Below, piece by piece: positions 1 to 12,117 of a DNA stretch of 64,000 nucleotides (position 1 is its first letter; each line of letters begins with the position of its first letter). The stretch spans positions 143,508,095-143,572,094 of the forward strand of contig NC_045438.1 in NCBI RefSeq assembly GCF_002776525.5. Direction: 5' to 3'. The stretch comes from Piliocolobus tephrosceles (lineage: Eukaryota > Chordata > Mammalia > Primates > Cercopithecidae). The position numbers and the translations under genes were made by a program. The notes beneath the pieces were generated by a model. That model was not told the origin of the DNA. It saw nothing but the letters and a program-made list of their open reading frames with translations, and made no database searches.

Positions 1-505
1 CACCAATCAGAGCTCTGTGTCTAGCTAAAGGTTTGTAAATGCACCAATCAGTGGTCTGTCAAAACGGACCATTCAGCTCTCTGTAAAACGGACCAATCAG
101 ATCTCTGAAAATGGACCAATCAACTCTCTGTAAAGTGGACCAATCAGTAGGACGCAGGTGGGGCCAGATAAGGGAATAAAAGCAGGCCACCCTAACCAAC
201 TAATTGAGGCAACCTGTGTGGGTTGTTTTTGGTGTCCTGGAGGTGCTATTGTTTTGTGTTTGGGTGTTAAGTGTTAATGCTGATGTTTTGGGTCTGTGCC
301 ACGTTTATGTGGTGTGACACTCATCGGGAAAGTTTGCAGTTTCATCTTGAAGCCAGCGTAGACCACGAACCCACCGGGAGGAATGAACAACTCCAGACAC
401 ACCGTATGTAAGAATTGTAACACTTGGCATGAGGGTCTGCGGTTTCATTTTTGAAGTCAGGAAGACCAAAAACCCACAAATTCTGGATACAATATGTAAA
501 TAGCT
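1..505 (+). mobile_element. LTR12-type (HERV9) LTR, 5'-truncated by the window edge
   Basis: Five CCAAT boxes lie in near-tandem modules (CCAAT at 3-7, 44-48, 93-97, 116-120, 140-144). They are followed by the TATA-like AATAAAAG at 175-182, the usual U3 layout of HERV9 LTRs. The 3' part repeats the 'gtctgcggtttcat...tgaagtcag' units also seen in the second LTR at 18539-19872. The R/U5 part (190-300) is diverged, and I see no AATAAA polyadenylation signal where the other copy has one. The GC-rich 5' part would lie left of base 1. No retroviral coding region is visible to the right, so this is probably a solo LTR or LTR remnant. Confidence 0.85.
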
Positions 506-929
506 AAATGGTAAAAACATTTATATACGTAGGGAGATGATCAGGCTTTTAGCAGTTTAGTGTCAGTCTTTGCTTTGTGAACATTACACACCCCAAGTTT
601 TGTGTAGTGGGCCTTCCACGTCCCTTACAACCCCATTGTAAGTATCTTAATGTACTCTTAACCTTGTTCCCCTTCATCTCCTTATGTGTTTTAAAACAAT
701 TTTAATATGTGATTGAGCCTTGTAATTTGGCCTGTAAGCCTGTTTCATGATCTCTGGGATAGTTTGTCTTACAGCATTACACTTGGAGGCGTCTGTTGCA
801 TCAAGGTAATTTTCCACGTGGCACCACCCGTCAGTCATAGGTCATTAAAACTCTTTCTAGTCTCAATTTATAGAACCCTATGCAATGTGTGTCATTACCT
901 CTATCTGCTGAGAAAGCAGACTTTGCTGG
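506..929. other. Unique sequence, no feature recognised
   Basis: AT-leaning sequence after the LTR. I see no convincing coding frame, RNA gene or repeat. Confidence 0.5.
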
Positions 930-1012
930 CATGTAAGTCACATAGCTAGTAAGGGGCAGGGCCAGGACTTGACTGTGGTCTTTGGACCATACTCTTTACA
1001 CCTTGCCACACC
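930..1012 (-). repeat. MIR fragment
   Basis: 'gtaagtcacatagctagtaaggggcagggccaggactt' style core matches the reverse complement of the MIR SINE core. The fragment is short and diverged. Confidence 0.5.
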
Positions 1013-1852
1013 TGTCCACCTGGCTGTGCCAGCCAGCCATGATTCTTGATCAGTCAGCTGACAGTTGGGCATTCAAGACTTCACTATTGGCCAGTTACAT
1101 TCTAGAAAATTCTCCTTTATCGTGAGCTGAAATTTGCTGCTTTGTAACTTTGATCTGTTGATTCTACTTGTATTCTCTAAAGCAAGTCTGTGCAGCCCAT
1201 AGCCTTCAGGCCAATACAGCCCAGGATGGTTTTGAATGGGGCACAACACAAATTTGTAAACTTTCTAAAACCATTGTGAGATTTTTTTGCAATTTTTTTT
1301 TAAGCTCATCAGCTACCGTTAGTGTTAGTGTATTTTATGTGTGGCCCAAGGGAAGCCAAAAGACTGGACAACCCTAAAGGAACACAAGGAAGTCCTTCAA
1401 ATATTTGAACAATTTAATCTTCTCGACTCTTCTCCAGACTACACATTTCCAGCAACATCAGCTGTTTCTTCACATGGTAGTTATGTTTAGATGTTTCATT
1501 GTCTTTGGTTTGTGACACGCTTTCCAGCATTAAGCAGAGCGTTTCAGGTGAGGTCAGGCAAGGATAGAGCACACAGCAGTACAACTGCATGTCCTGAACA
1601 GAGGGCTTCTCCTGTTGCGAAACAGCAATATTTCAGTTTCTTTTTGTTCTGGCAATTACATTATTTGGTTGGTCTTTATTAGAGTCAAATAACCTGTTTT
1701 GCACTAGTTCCTAGATTATTGTTTGAGGAAACACTGGTCTACCAGATGTAATTGCCTTTTTAAAAAGTTTTCAGTGCTAAAACAACGTGTCAAATCCTAA
1801 TTCAAAGTTGAACAAGTTTGTTATTTAGGAGTCTTCCAAAAGGCATCAATAC
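1013..1852. other. Unique sequence, no feature recognised
   Basis: Contains only T-rich runs near 1286-1305 and short chance open frames. Nothing is assignable. Confidence 0.5.
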
Positions 1853-2080
1853 ACAGTGGTTTAAGAGCATGGACAGTGATTTAAATCCCAGTTCTGCGAA
1901 CTGTGTGACCTTGGGCAAGTTACTTAACCACCTTGTGCTTCTACTTCTTTGTAGGTAGACTGGAATTACAATAATAGTATCTATCATAGAAGGTTGTTAC
2001 AAAGATTAAATGAGTGCACATACATGAAAGCCTTAAAATAAGGCCCAGTATGTAGTAAACATTCAGGAAAATACCAGTTA
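1853..2080 (+). repeat. MIR SINE
   Basis: Follows the MIR consensus in order: 'gtggtttaagagcatggac', then 'tgtgtgaccttgggcaagttacttaacc', then 'aggttgttacaaagattaaatgag', then 'cccagtatgtagtaaacattca'. Near full length. Confidence 0.85.
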
Positions 2081-3447
2081 ATATCATGCAACACAACTAC
2101 GAATCTCCTGAAAGAGAATTCTGTGTAAGAGGCTTTGAATAGTGTTTCCCTAGGTCTTTATCACACTCAACCATTATCAAGACTTTGCCCATTCTCTGTT
2201 CATGCAACTGATACCTGGAACCCAAATGCAGGATGTTGTCATATGTATTAATATATTTCACCGTTTTCAGTACCTTATTCCAGCCTTTATATATCCCTGG
2301 AATGCTGATTCAGTTATTCATTCTATTAACTACCACCCCAAATCATATAAAATAAACTGTAAGTTTCCCTGAGTGACTTACTGCTATCAGTAAATCTAGT
2401 TTGCAGTTGGCTACATGGAAGTACCCTGTATATAAGCCCAAGTGTTTGTTCACCTAGGACCCATGGATAGTTACAGGATTTACATCAACCAGGGGTCTAG
2501 GGGGTCCCAGAATTCCCTACTGCTCATTCTCAAGTTGCTGTAATGGGAAGTGTGAAGGGAGCGGGGGATACAGATTCATCCTGTCGATGTCCCTGTCATC
2601 ACCTCATGAAGAACGTGTCAGGGCAAGCCAGCTTGGATGTCCTGAGTAACTGACTGCCTTCCATTCTCAGGTTTATAATCCACTTGGGTTAGGGTTTCCA
2701 GAAACAATGTGCTCCTGCTGAGAGGTTCAGGGCCAGTCAGCAACTTCTTGTTGAGAGATTTGATCACTTACAGCCTTCTCTTTTATTTTAGTGGTTAAAA
2801 AAAAAAAAAAAAAAATCAATTGGTCTATGGAGCCCCTGGTCCCACCTCTTGCCTTTCAGAGTCCAGTTTACCTCAACTGCTGTCCCTGGTCATTTCCTGG
2901 CAGTGTTAGAAGAGAAGAAGCTTTTGAATTCCATGCAGTAACTAGTCCCTTTTCTCCCAGCAAACCCTGCCTTTCTATCCTATTTGATAACGGTTTAAGG
3001 AGTGCTGTTTCCTCATGGTTGTTGGTCAGTTCTCTGTTAACCAACTAGAAAAAATTAAGATCTCTCCAGTTTGGAATTGTTTATAACAAAAAAGTCTATT
3101 GTCAGTCACAAAAGTTGTGCACAGGGAACATTTCCTGAGTTGGGGACCCAAGTCCAGTGCTCTTTTATTTCATTTGGAGTTGCATCCCTTAAGTTGACCT
3201 GGCAGGTGGCAGAGGGGCTCACAGGGCCTCTCAGGGCCCAAGTGCTAGCCTCAGCAGTAATGATGGGATACACAGAGCACCAAGAGGAACCTCAACCAGG
3301 CTGCCTTGTTGTGATGCCAGGGTACAAGGGAAAAGGGGAGTATCATGAGGCTCTCTTTTCCTCTATCACTACAACATGTCCTGTCAGTTCTTGGACTGAT
3401 TATATTTCCTAAATCATGGGTGAATTCATGTAAATAATAATGATAAT
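2081..3447. other. Unique sequence with a 20-bp A tract
   Basis: No repeat or exon is recognised. An A tract at about 2796-2815 has no AATAAA upstream and no Alu body, so it is not evidence of a retrocopy. Confidence 0.5.
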
Positions 3448-3735
3448 TGAAGCTTACATTGAGCATTTACTGTGGGACCAGATACAATGCCAAGTGCTTT
3501 CTTTATTTTTTAGGTTTTTTCTTTAGAGATGGGGTCTCACTGTGTTGTCCAGACTGGTCTCCAACTCCTGGGCTCAAGCCTCCCAAGTAGCTATGACTAC
3601 TGGCATGCACCGCCGGGCCCAGCTCCAAGTGCTTTAAATGTATTATCTCCTTTAGTCCTCACAGCTCTTTAAGATAGTAATTATTATTCCAGTTTTACAG
3701 GTTAGAAAATTGTGAGTAATTTGTCTAATGTATCC
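3448..3735 (-). repeat. MIR SINE split by an Alu fragment
   Basis: 3448-3500 ('cattgagcatttactgtg...ccaagtgcttt') and 3636-3735 ('aaatgtattatctcctttagtcctcacagc...tttacagg') are consecutive parts of a reverse MIR. They are separated by the Alu at 3501-3624. The 11-bp CCAAGTGCTTT at 3490-3500 is repeated at 3625-3635 as the Alu target-site duplication. Confidence 0.85.
3501..3624 (-). mobile_element. Old Alu fragment (AluJ/FLAM type) inserted in MIR
   Basis: 'gagatggggtctcactgtgttgtccagactggtctccaactcctgggctcaag' is reverse Alu sequence. It is truncated and flanked by the duplication CCAAGTGCTTT. Confidence 0.85.
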
Positions 3736-4167
3736 AGTAAGATTAGCCCTAGATATGTGTGTTAGAAAAAAGAGAGACAACCAAAATGTAGAAGTTTATT
3801 TATTTTTGTCTCTCATGTATAAAAAGGCTGGAAGTAAATAGTGCAGGGCTGACCTGGTGCTCCAAGGTGTCAAGGTCTATAGCTCCTTCCGTGTGGTCAC
3901 CCACTATTGTCCACATGTAGCTTCTTCCTTGTGGTCCATGAGGACCACTCAGGTTGGAGCTAGCATATCCTTATTCTACCAGCAGAAAGGAAGCAAACCA
4001 AAAAAAGGGGTGCTCCACCTTTTAGGGATGCTTCTCTGAAGTCCCACATAATATTTCTCTTTCTGTACCATTGAATAGAACTTAACCATGGTCACACCTA
4101 GCCGCAGAGACTCAGAAAAGGCTGGTCTCTATTGCAGGCAGCCAGGTGCTCAGCTACTCCACTGATA
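3736..4167. other. Unique sequence, no feature recognised
   Basis: No repeat or coding signal found. Confidence 0.5.
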
Positions 4168-4178
4168 CTCAGGGCTTT

Positions 4179-4455
4179 TATTTATTTATTTATGAGACAG
4201 AGGCTCGCTCTGTCGCCCAGGCTGGAGTGTAGTGGCACGGTCTTGACTCACTGCAACCTCCACCTCCCAGGTTCAGGCCTCCTGAGTAGCTGGGACTACA
4301 GGCACCTGCCACCATGCCCGACTAATTGTATTTTTAGTAGAGATAGGGTTTCACCTTGTTGGTCAGGCTGGTCTCGAACTCCTGACCTCAGGTGATTCAC
4401 TTCCCCTAGGCCTCCCAAAGGGCTGGGATTACAGGTGTGAGCCACCGCGCCTGGC
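4179..4455 (-). mobile_element. AluS-type element, full length
   Basis: Starts with a (TTTA)n tail, then 'gagacagaggctcgctctgtcgcccaggctgg', and ends '...gtgagccaccgcgcctggc'. Flanked by diverged duplications CTCAGGGCTTT (4168-4178) and CTCAGGACTTT (4456-4466). Confidence 0.95.
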
Positions 4456-4654
4456 CTCAGGACTTTAATATTAAGGGATAAGTGGAGAATGGGTACTGGG
4501 GGACAACTAGCTGTCTTTGCCATAATTAGAACCCAGATCAGGTTCCAAAACTTGTATGGTACTTGCCTTATGTATACATATATATTACAATTAGTAATTT
4601 TGTTTAAAAAGATCACGTTCTGGAAATACAGCCTCAGTAGTGAGGCCATGTATA

Positions 4655-4718
4655 CCTGTATTTGTATACATGTATATATATGTGTGTGCCTGTGTGTGTG
4701 TGTGTGTGTGTATACATG
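4655..4718. repeat. (TA/TG)n alternating purine-pyrimidine microsatellite
   Basis: 'gtatacatgtatatatatgtgtgtgcc' followed by about twelve TG units and 'tatacatg'. Such tracts are length-variable and can adopt Z-DNA. Confidence 0.9.
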
Positions 4719-6007
4719 TTCAACCTAAAGGAAAAAACCCGAGGCAAAATTAATACAGGTAGAGAGTTTGGGCCAAGTTTGAGGACTGCAACAACCCAGG
4801 AGCATAGATTCTAGTCCCCTGACTAGATCCTCCAGTTAGCAACAGTTACAAGCAGGTTTTTAAAGGAAAAAAGAAGAGATAGTTCCTAAATTGTTTACCA
4901 AGAATTCGCATTAAAATAACCTAAGCTACTGGTCGGCTGTACATTGTTCTTCGTATCACAAATTCCAGAAACAGGAAGACAATGGGTGAGGCAGGGAAGA
5001 AAAGAAAGAACAAAATGTCTTTAAACAATTGCTCCCCAGGCATAGGGGGGCCCAATGTAACTGAAATCCCATACTCTCGTCTTTCTGGGCCTGGTAAATT
5101 TGGCATACCTTACATAATGCAACCTGCTCTGAGCTATTTTTCTTTTCTTAATATTAGCTCATTTTTAGTGGAGGTATTTCACATTTATTAGTACCTTATT
5201 ATGACTATCTGACAAGCGAATATACTGTACCTATTTTATATGTACAGAAGCACAGGCACATGAGCCAACTACTTTTATTTGATTCTTAGGAAGCCACAAA
5301 GTAAGCAAGTCATTGGGCTCAAATGTAAGGGAAAAAATGTTATTTGGCTTAATAAATACTTGGTGTCTGAATAAGTGATAAGCTCACTTGTCCTCAGAAA
5401 TATGTAATTAGCAAAATGCAACATCAGCAGAGAATGAATCTTACTAGGGCGATAGTTACAAGGCAAGCTGAGTCACCTAGAAACTAAAAAAGAAATCTGC
5501 GCTAAATTAATTTCATTCACATTCAGTCACACAAACTACTGAATAATTCATTTTGTTTGAATAGACAGCAGAACTAAAAGAATGTGGATCCTGGAAGCAG
5601 CAACAACCAAAGAAAACTATTATTCCTTTATTTTCCTTTGTACAAAGCCGATGATTGTTAACAGCCTTTGGAAAATGGAATTTGTGGAGAAATGCTTTTG
5701 GTTTTCATTTTCTATACTTTATAGACAAAATATATGGATTTTTACCACAAATATGTTTTATTACTTAAAAAAGAGATCTCTTGGAAGTTAGAGATTGTTA
5801 AAACATTGTTAATCTTTAAAAAGTTGTTATTTAGACAGGTACCCTGGATTAGGGTCATTTTTCATCAGTCCATTCCTCATAAGGCAAGAAGTTGAAGGGA
5901 GGCCCAGCTCAGGGTCTGTGAAGGGTCTGCCAAACTCTGCTTTTGCAGTGCCAAGGGACAAGGTGAGCCCCCTTCCTCTCTATGGTCTGTTATGTGTAAA
6001 TAAAAAT
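4719..6007. other. No gene; 4725-5110 may be an unassigned old repeat
   Basis: The 4725-5110 stretch looks like interspersed-repeat DNA, but I cannot name the family. 5111-6007 looks unique and AT-rich. Confidence 0.3.
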
Positions 6008-6225
6008 AATTAGCATTTATTGAATTTTTTGTCAGAAACCTACCTCATTGAATCCCTTCAGCAAGGCTGTGAGGTAGCTGTTACTATAATCTCTATTTCA
6101 TAGATGACAACACTGTGGAACAGAGAGGTTATGTGACTTGCTCAGGCTTGCACAATTAGCAAGTGGCAGAGGTAGGAATTCAACCCTAGATAATATGGCT
6201 CCAGAGTCTATAGTGTTACCCACTA
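6008..6225 (-). repeat. MIR SINE
   Basis: Reverse MIR: 'attagcatttattgaa', 'atagatgacaacactgtggaacagagaggttatgtgacttg', 'agcaagtggcagaggtaggaattcaaccc'. Near full length. Confidence 0.85.
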
Positions 6226-7914
6226 AGGCAAAACATACCAGAGTGTGGGTGACTCAAGGCTTAATCAGTTGAAGGGCTGGCCAGGAGACCCTGGGCCCAC
6301 TGAGTACAGATTTATACTCCCAGTTCTGGAACCAGAGCAAGCTCAGTAAAGGCCTAGCTGGCCAGCCTAATCGGGTGCCGGGCAGTAGGGGCTGCGGGGG
6401 TCAGGAGGTGGGCAGCAGATGCCAAAGGCAAAGAAATGTTCCCTAGAAGTGGAGAGAGAAAGCCTTTGACTCCATTAGGTTTCAGTCTTCATCACTCAAA
6501 CTTACCGGTTTCCTCCCCTACATTCAGAATTCCTTCTGCTTTACAGAAGAAAAAGTGTGCAGGGTATGCAAGAATTAATGCTGACTGTTTTCATTTTAAT
6601 ATCCTCTATGGCTCTATGGGGAAGGGAACCTGGGAAAATATTTGTTTGGGTTGATAAGTGCTTTCCACTTACCCACGAGGCAACTCTAGGCTCACAGGAC
6701 ATAGAAAGCAGCCATTGAAAGCCTTATCCAAAGATAAAACTCTTTATAACCCTGTTGGTTTTCATCCAAACTCTACACCCTTTTGTTCAAATGAAGGAGA
6801 GCAAAGGCAGTGGCAACATAGAAAAGAATTTCAACTATTTGAGACCCACCCTTGTTTTTGTATCTTCTACAGAGGTGGAGAAAGTTATCCCACAGAGAAG
6901 TAAAGCAGAGGAATTTGAGATAGAAGACTGGGACAATGAATGAATGTGTTCATTCAGAGAACCAGAGAAAGCATGTGTACCCCAATCGCCATTCCCGTTT
7001 CTGTCCAGCTTCACTCACCTTCTCTGCTCCCATCCTGGATAAGCTCACTGACCTTCCCAGAGCCCAGCTGCATCAGGCTGGAGGAAGTCTCTGATGATTT
7101 GGCGGCAGGGAGATGGGAGTGGAGCAAAGCGCCAATGCCCAAAAGCGCCCTGTGACTCCACAACACACTTACCTTTATACTCACTTGCACCTGGGGATGT
7201 GGCAGGTGCTTCTGGGCACCTGGAGAGTTAGAGCTATGTGTACACACGACTCCTCATTCACACTTTACCATATAGGTGTGAGGGGCCAACTGCCTTCCTA
7301 ATTCACAAACCATGGTTGCACCTTTGGCTCTGACAAGAGCACGGAGAGAGAGGGAAACCACGGGCTTACTTACAAACTTACCTTCACATCAGGGAGTACA
7401 CAGTATTATTTTAAAAATTCGTTCATATAAAAATGCATGTATTTTTAAAAGAGTATGTTGGGTCACATTTTAGATGACCAGGTGTCCTGATTTCACTCCC
7501 TGTTGGTGATATGGGAAAATACAGATGTCCAAGGAAGCTTTCCCACTGTAACAGGCACAACTCATATCACCTCAGTAGATAAATCAGGAAGCACATTATT
7601 GCTTTGTAAATTTCTGAATCTGGACAAAGCTGAAAGGAAAGGAAAGTCATTCATGGTGTTTACTGAGATTCTTAGCAGCTTCTCAAGGGCTCTAGAAGCA
7701 ACAGTGCTGAGTTTATGGAATGGCAGAGAAAACTTGGATTGCATTTAATATTCAAGGCTGAGGAGCCTAAGATGAGATTCTCTAATGCTCTAATGCATCC
7801 TAGCAGAGGGCTTTAAACTGGGCTTCTGTAAGTATGGGCTGTCCCTCTTCCACTTGCTCCCTTTCCTACAGTGTTATATTTCATGGTCAAAAACATGGTC
7901 ACTAGGCAGCCTAA
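6226..7914. other. Unique sequence, no feature recognised
   Basis: Several chance open frames of 60-80 codons occur on both strands, but none has family similarity or splice context that I recognise. Confidence 0.5.
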
Positions 7915-8118
7915 GCAGTATAATTTATTAAGTTCCCACTTATATGCTTAATGCTTTCCTTATATAACTTCGTTTAATTTATAAGAAGGATGTATCTCTG
8001 TATCATGCAGAGCTAAGAAACTGGTTACTTACAAAGCCAATAAGTAGTTAAATGGAGATTTGAACTCAGATTTGTCAGTTTTAAAACCTGTGCTTTTAAT
8101 TATCATGCTATACCACCA
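7915..8118 (-). repeat. MIR SINE, diverged
   Basis: 'tttattaagttcccacttatatgcttaatgcttt', later 'aagtagttaaatggagatttgaactcagat' and 'taccacc' match the reverse MIR layout. Confidence 0.65.
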
Positions 8119-9024
8119 ATTTGCTTCCAATAACTCAAACTAGCCTTGAATTTTCCAAATGAAAACTCATATGGATGACAGATGGACCATTTATTTGGCT
8201 CTGGGTCCCAACATGGTGTGGAGGAAGTTATGAGAGTTGGCCTTTCCTTCCCCAGTGAAGCAGAACTGGAGGCTTCCCATTAACATGCATTAATAATTCT
8301 TGCCCAGAATTCTGCATAAGTATTTTTTAACACTAGATAGTTGGTTACAGTAAAAATAATGAGATCCAATTCATATTAATTCTGTCAGGACCTTTTCGAA
8401 ATGGGAAGCTCTTTGTGTCAGGTTTGCAGAAGACACATTTTTGCCTGGTAGTGTGGGCTCATTAATGTGAACTGGGATGACTTGGAAGAGGGTGTAGTCT
8501 CTCCCATAGGACAGTTAATGTGCAGTGTGTCTTTTAAAATCAGAAAAGGAATGTCATGTCAGGGCTAAGAAACCAGAAAAAAAAAAAAAAAAAAAAAATC
8601 CGTATCATCCCAAGCAACTATTGCACGTTCCTTCTGTGGTTTTTGGTTTTCCCAAGAATAGACCAGTGGGAGTGGAGCAGAGAGGGGGTCTTTGCAACCT
8701 ATAGATAGGATGCACGACAGCTGAGAGAGGAAAATTAAGCCCATTGTTTCTCATCTCACAAGGAGTGATAGGAAATGTTGAGAGGTCAATTATAAAAGGA
8801 AGTTGGGAATAGGAAGAAACTAGTTCATGAAATAGAGAAAATAATGTTAAACTTTTCTCCAAAGATATGTAAGTCTCAGTAGCGTGCACCTCAGGCCTAA
8901 GCTAATATATGCAGTAGGTGAGGTATATATCAGTTGCATTCTGTCATGATTTCCATTCTGGGAACTTTTCACATCTTGGCCTGAGGTGCTCACATGGCTC
9001 TGAAATTCTCCCACCAGAAGAAAT
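8119..9024. other. Unique sequence with an A23 tract
   Basis: Poly-A at about 8576-8598 is not preceded by Alu or L1 sequence. No other feature recognised. Confidence 0.5.
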
Positions 9025-9200
9025 GGGAATGAACGTTTACTGAGAATTTACATGTTTCATCTATTTAATTCTTATAACAACCCTATGACAGCAGAACTAA
9101 AATTGAATGAGGACACTAAAGAATAGATTGATTAACTATCCTGCCGAAGGCCTCACAACTAAGTAGAATTTAGGATTCAAACCTAGGCAGTCTTGTCCCA
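9025..9200 (-). repeat. MIR SINE
   Basis: 'gtttactgagaatttacatg', 'attcttataacaaccctatgaca' and 'ttaggattcaaacctaggcagtct' match reverse MIR. Confidence 0.75.
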
Positions 9201-10507
9201 GAACAATATTCCCAACCTCCATTCACCATGAAGCATTAGTGACAAAAAAAGGATCAAACTTAATCCTAAGTAATAACCCTCTGAAGATGGAATTTCAGAG
9301 ACTGTACCATCTGGTATGAGAAGATAATGGAAGTTGGGGAGAGAAGGGGGCACTTTCTTGGCCATTTGGTTGAGCCAGTTGGCTTTTACATGCAAAGACC
9401 TTTGATATAAATAAGACCCTGATTCTAAAGTAGTTACTTAAAGTGATATAGATTTATATACTCATGTGAGGGGTATGGCGGCACACAGAGGAGTGAATAA
9501 ACATGCTTGTTTCAGTGAATTCTATAATTTTAAAACTTGAAAGCACTCTTACATTGGAAATGAGGACATTCAGGCTCAGTGAAGTGAAGGGATATGCCTA
9601 AAACCATACCGCTGGCGACTTTCAGCTTAACAAAAATATTTCTGCAACTCCAATAAGCTGGCCTGAAAAACAGCGCCTATAGAATGAAAAAGACTCAGTC
9701 ACACTAGATTCATATTTGAGCAATACAGTAGTTTTTAAAGCAGTTCTCACTTTAAAAGGTTTTCTTTCTTTTACTTATTCTAATGAGATATCAAAATCCC
9801 ACTCTGGCAGTAGCAGGAAAGCTTCAGTTCACACAACTTAACAGACTGAATGCTGCTTTTCCTTCCTGGGCTCATTTCAAAATAAACACCTGGCCCTGAC
9901 TGTCCTTGTGTTATCCCTATATCCATGGAGTTTTGATTGACATTCAGACTGGCCATCCAAAATCCTCTGCTGATATCACAGCTTTAGATGAGTAAACGGA
10001 GGTAGGGAGGGACGCTTCCTCTGCCCTTCAGTAAACACAACTGTTTTGGAAATTCTGATGACTATAATTCTCAAAACTTTTACATCCCGAATAATTAGGA
10101 TTTCAAGAGCAAGATGTTTACAGAAACAACAAAACATCAGGGCAGCTTTTCAACAGGACCATAGCTACCCTCCCAATCACTGATGTGCCAGTGACGGGAC
10201 CTGGCTGTTTTCCTTCCATCGAGATTATTAGCGAAACTGGAAAACGTTTATTACATGATTCTCCTGAGTTTTCTTATATTTGAACAATAAAATATGGCAC
10301 ACTATGCTTTATTTCAATATTGGAGATAAATATTTGGTCTCCATTTCCTGTTATGTATCTGTTAGAATAGGCTCTTAGATGAAGTTGAAAGTAGCTTGTG
10401 TTCTGAATTTCTGTTTTAAATTAAACATGTACCTTTATTACGATTTAAAAGGCATACCAAAAAAAAGTAAGGGGGGACACATAGTCACTGTAGGCCTTTT
10501 AGAATAG
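9201..10507. other. Mostly unique; weak MIR trace near 9540-9610
   Basis: 'ggaaatgaggacattcaggctcagtgaagtgaaggg' suggests the core of a reverse MIR. The remainder holds nothing I can support. Confidence 0.4.
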
Positions 10508-10519
10508 TCAGAGAAGTTT

Positions 10520-10835
10520 TGGCTGGGTGTGGTGGCTCACGCAGCAATTCCAGCACTTTGGGAGGCTGAGGCAGGCGGATCACGAGGTCAGGAGATAAAG
10601 ACCATCCTGGCTAACATGGTGAAACCCCGTCTCTACTAAAAATACAAAAAATTAGCCGGGCGTGGTGGTGGGCGTCTGTAGTCCCAGCTACTCGGGAGGC
10701 TGAGGCAGGAGAATGGCGTGAACTCAGGAGGCGGAGCTTGCAGTGAGTGGAGATCGTGCTACTGCACTCCAGTCCTGGGCGACAGAGCGAGACTCCATCT
10801 CAAAAAAAAAAAAAGAAGTTATAAAAAAAAAAAGT
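10520..10835 (+). mobile_element. AluY-like element with target-site duplication
   Basis: Full-length Alu. 'gagaatggcgtgaac' and 'aggcggagcttgcagtgag' are AluY diagnostic segments. The A tail is interrupted by 'gaagttat'. The 12-bp duplication TCAGAGAAGTTT lies at 10508-10519 and 10836-10847. Confidence 0.93.
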
Positions 10836-10847
10836 TCAGAGAAGTTT

Positions 10848-11850
10848 CAAGCAAAAAAATTGAAAACATTGGTAATCCTACCACGATTTTTTTTTCTATA
10901 TGTATGGCTTATTTGCCACAAAATTGGTGTCATTGTATATATATGCAGTGAGTTTTTTCTTGTTTCTTAACATCATATTTTCTAGAATAATTTAGTCATT
11001 TTTAAAAACATAATTTAAGTGGTTGCACAGTATTTTAAGGCATATATATGTTCTAATATATGTAACTTATTGTCATACATTTGACTGTCGGCAATTTTTT
11101 GTCATTATAAATAATGCCATAGTAGTATGCGTGCACATATTTTCTTTCCTTATTTTCTAGATATAAAATTATTCCACCAAAAAGATGACTTTTTAAAATT
11201 ATTTTAACATATTACTAATATGACATCCAAAAAGACTGAACCAGTTAACCTTTGCACTAGCACTTCTTTAGCTGTTAATAAATTTGACACTTTTCTCTTT
11301 TCAAAAATTTGTAACTGGCAAAATACACATAAAATTTAGCATGTTGATCATCGTTAAGTGTATATAGTTCAGTAGTGCTAAAATATATTCACGTTGTTGT
11401 ACAACCAATCTCTAGAAGTTTTTTTCCCAGCTTTACTGAGCTATGATTGACAAAAATTATATGTACTTATATATTTAGGGTGTACAACATGATGTTTCAA
11501 TATATGCACACATTGTGAAACAATTACTATAATCAAGTTAATTTACATATCTGTCACCTCACATAGTTACTTTTTTTTGTATGCTGAGAACAACTGAGAT
11601 TTACTCTCTTAATCAAATTTCAAGTATACTATGCATTGTTATTATCATTATTTTACAGATGGAGTCTCACTATGTTGCCCAGGCTGGACTTGAACTCCTG
11701 GGCTGAAGTGATCCTCCTGCCTCAGACTCCCGAGTGGCTGGGACTACAGGTGTGCACCACTGGGCCTGGCTAACAATTCATTATTATTAACTGTAGTCAC
11801 AATGCTGAACATCAGGTCTGACAACTGAATATTTACCCTTTAGTCAATGT
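10848..11850 (-). mobile_element. Old L1 (L1M-type) 3' region pieces, antisense
   Basis: Segments such as 'tgtcattataaataatgccatagtagtatgcgtgcacat', 'ccagctttactgagctatgattgacaaaaatt' and 'attattaactgtagtcacaatgctgaacatcagg' are antisense L1M 3'-end/UTR motifs. Probably more than one fragment. Interrupted by an Alu fragment at 11658-11772. Confidence 0.65.
11658..11772 (-). mobile_element. Alu left-monomer fragment inside L1
   Basis: 'gatggagtctcactatgttgcccaggctggacttgaactcctgggctgaagtgatcctcc' is reverse AluJ/FLAM. L1-type sequence continues on both sides. Confidence 0.85.
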
Positions 11851-12117
11851 CTCCCCTTTCCACCATCCCATGCTTTTCTGAATTTTCTGTTCATCTGTAC
11901 TTCTCTTGTGTATTGTGTCCTTTGCCTAGCTTTTTACTGTGCTGTTCATCTTTTTCTATTTATTTATATTTGTTTATTTGGAAGAGTTCCTTGTTAAAGT
12001 GTATTTCCCATTCTCTGTTACACATGCTGTAAATATCTGTAAATTCTCTGTGTTTAAACTTCTACAATTAAAAGTTAGTAGTTTGGTGAAATTTACAAAT
12101 GAAGATAAGTAGAGATT
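11851..12117. other. T-rich sequence between L1 pieces
   Basis: Probably degraded antisense L1, but I cannot match it to a specific segment. Confidence 0.35.

Noticed and set aside
2791..2820. A tract as the tail of a processed pseudogene
   Set aside because: No AATAAA upstream, no exon-like sequence and no flanking duplication.
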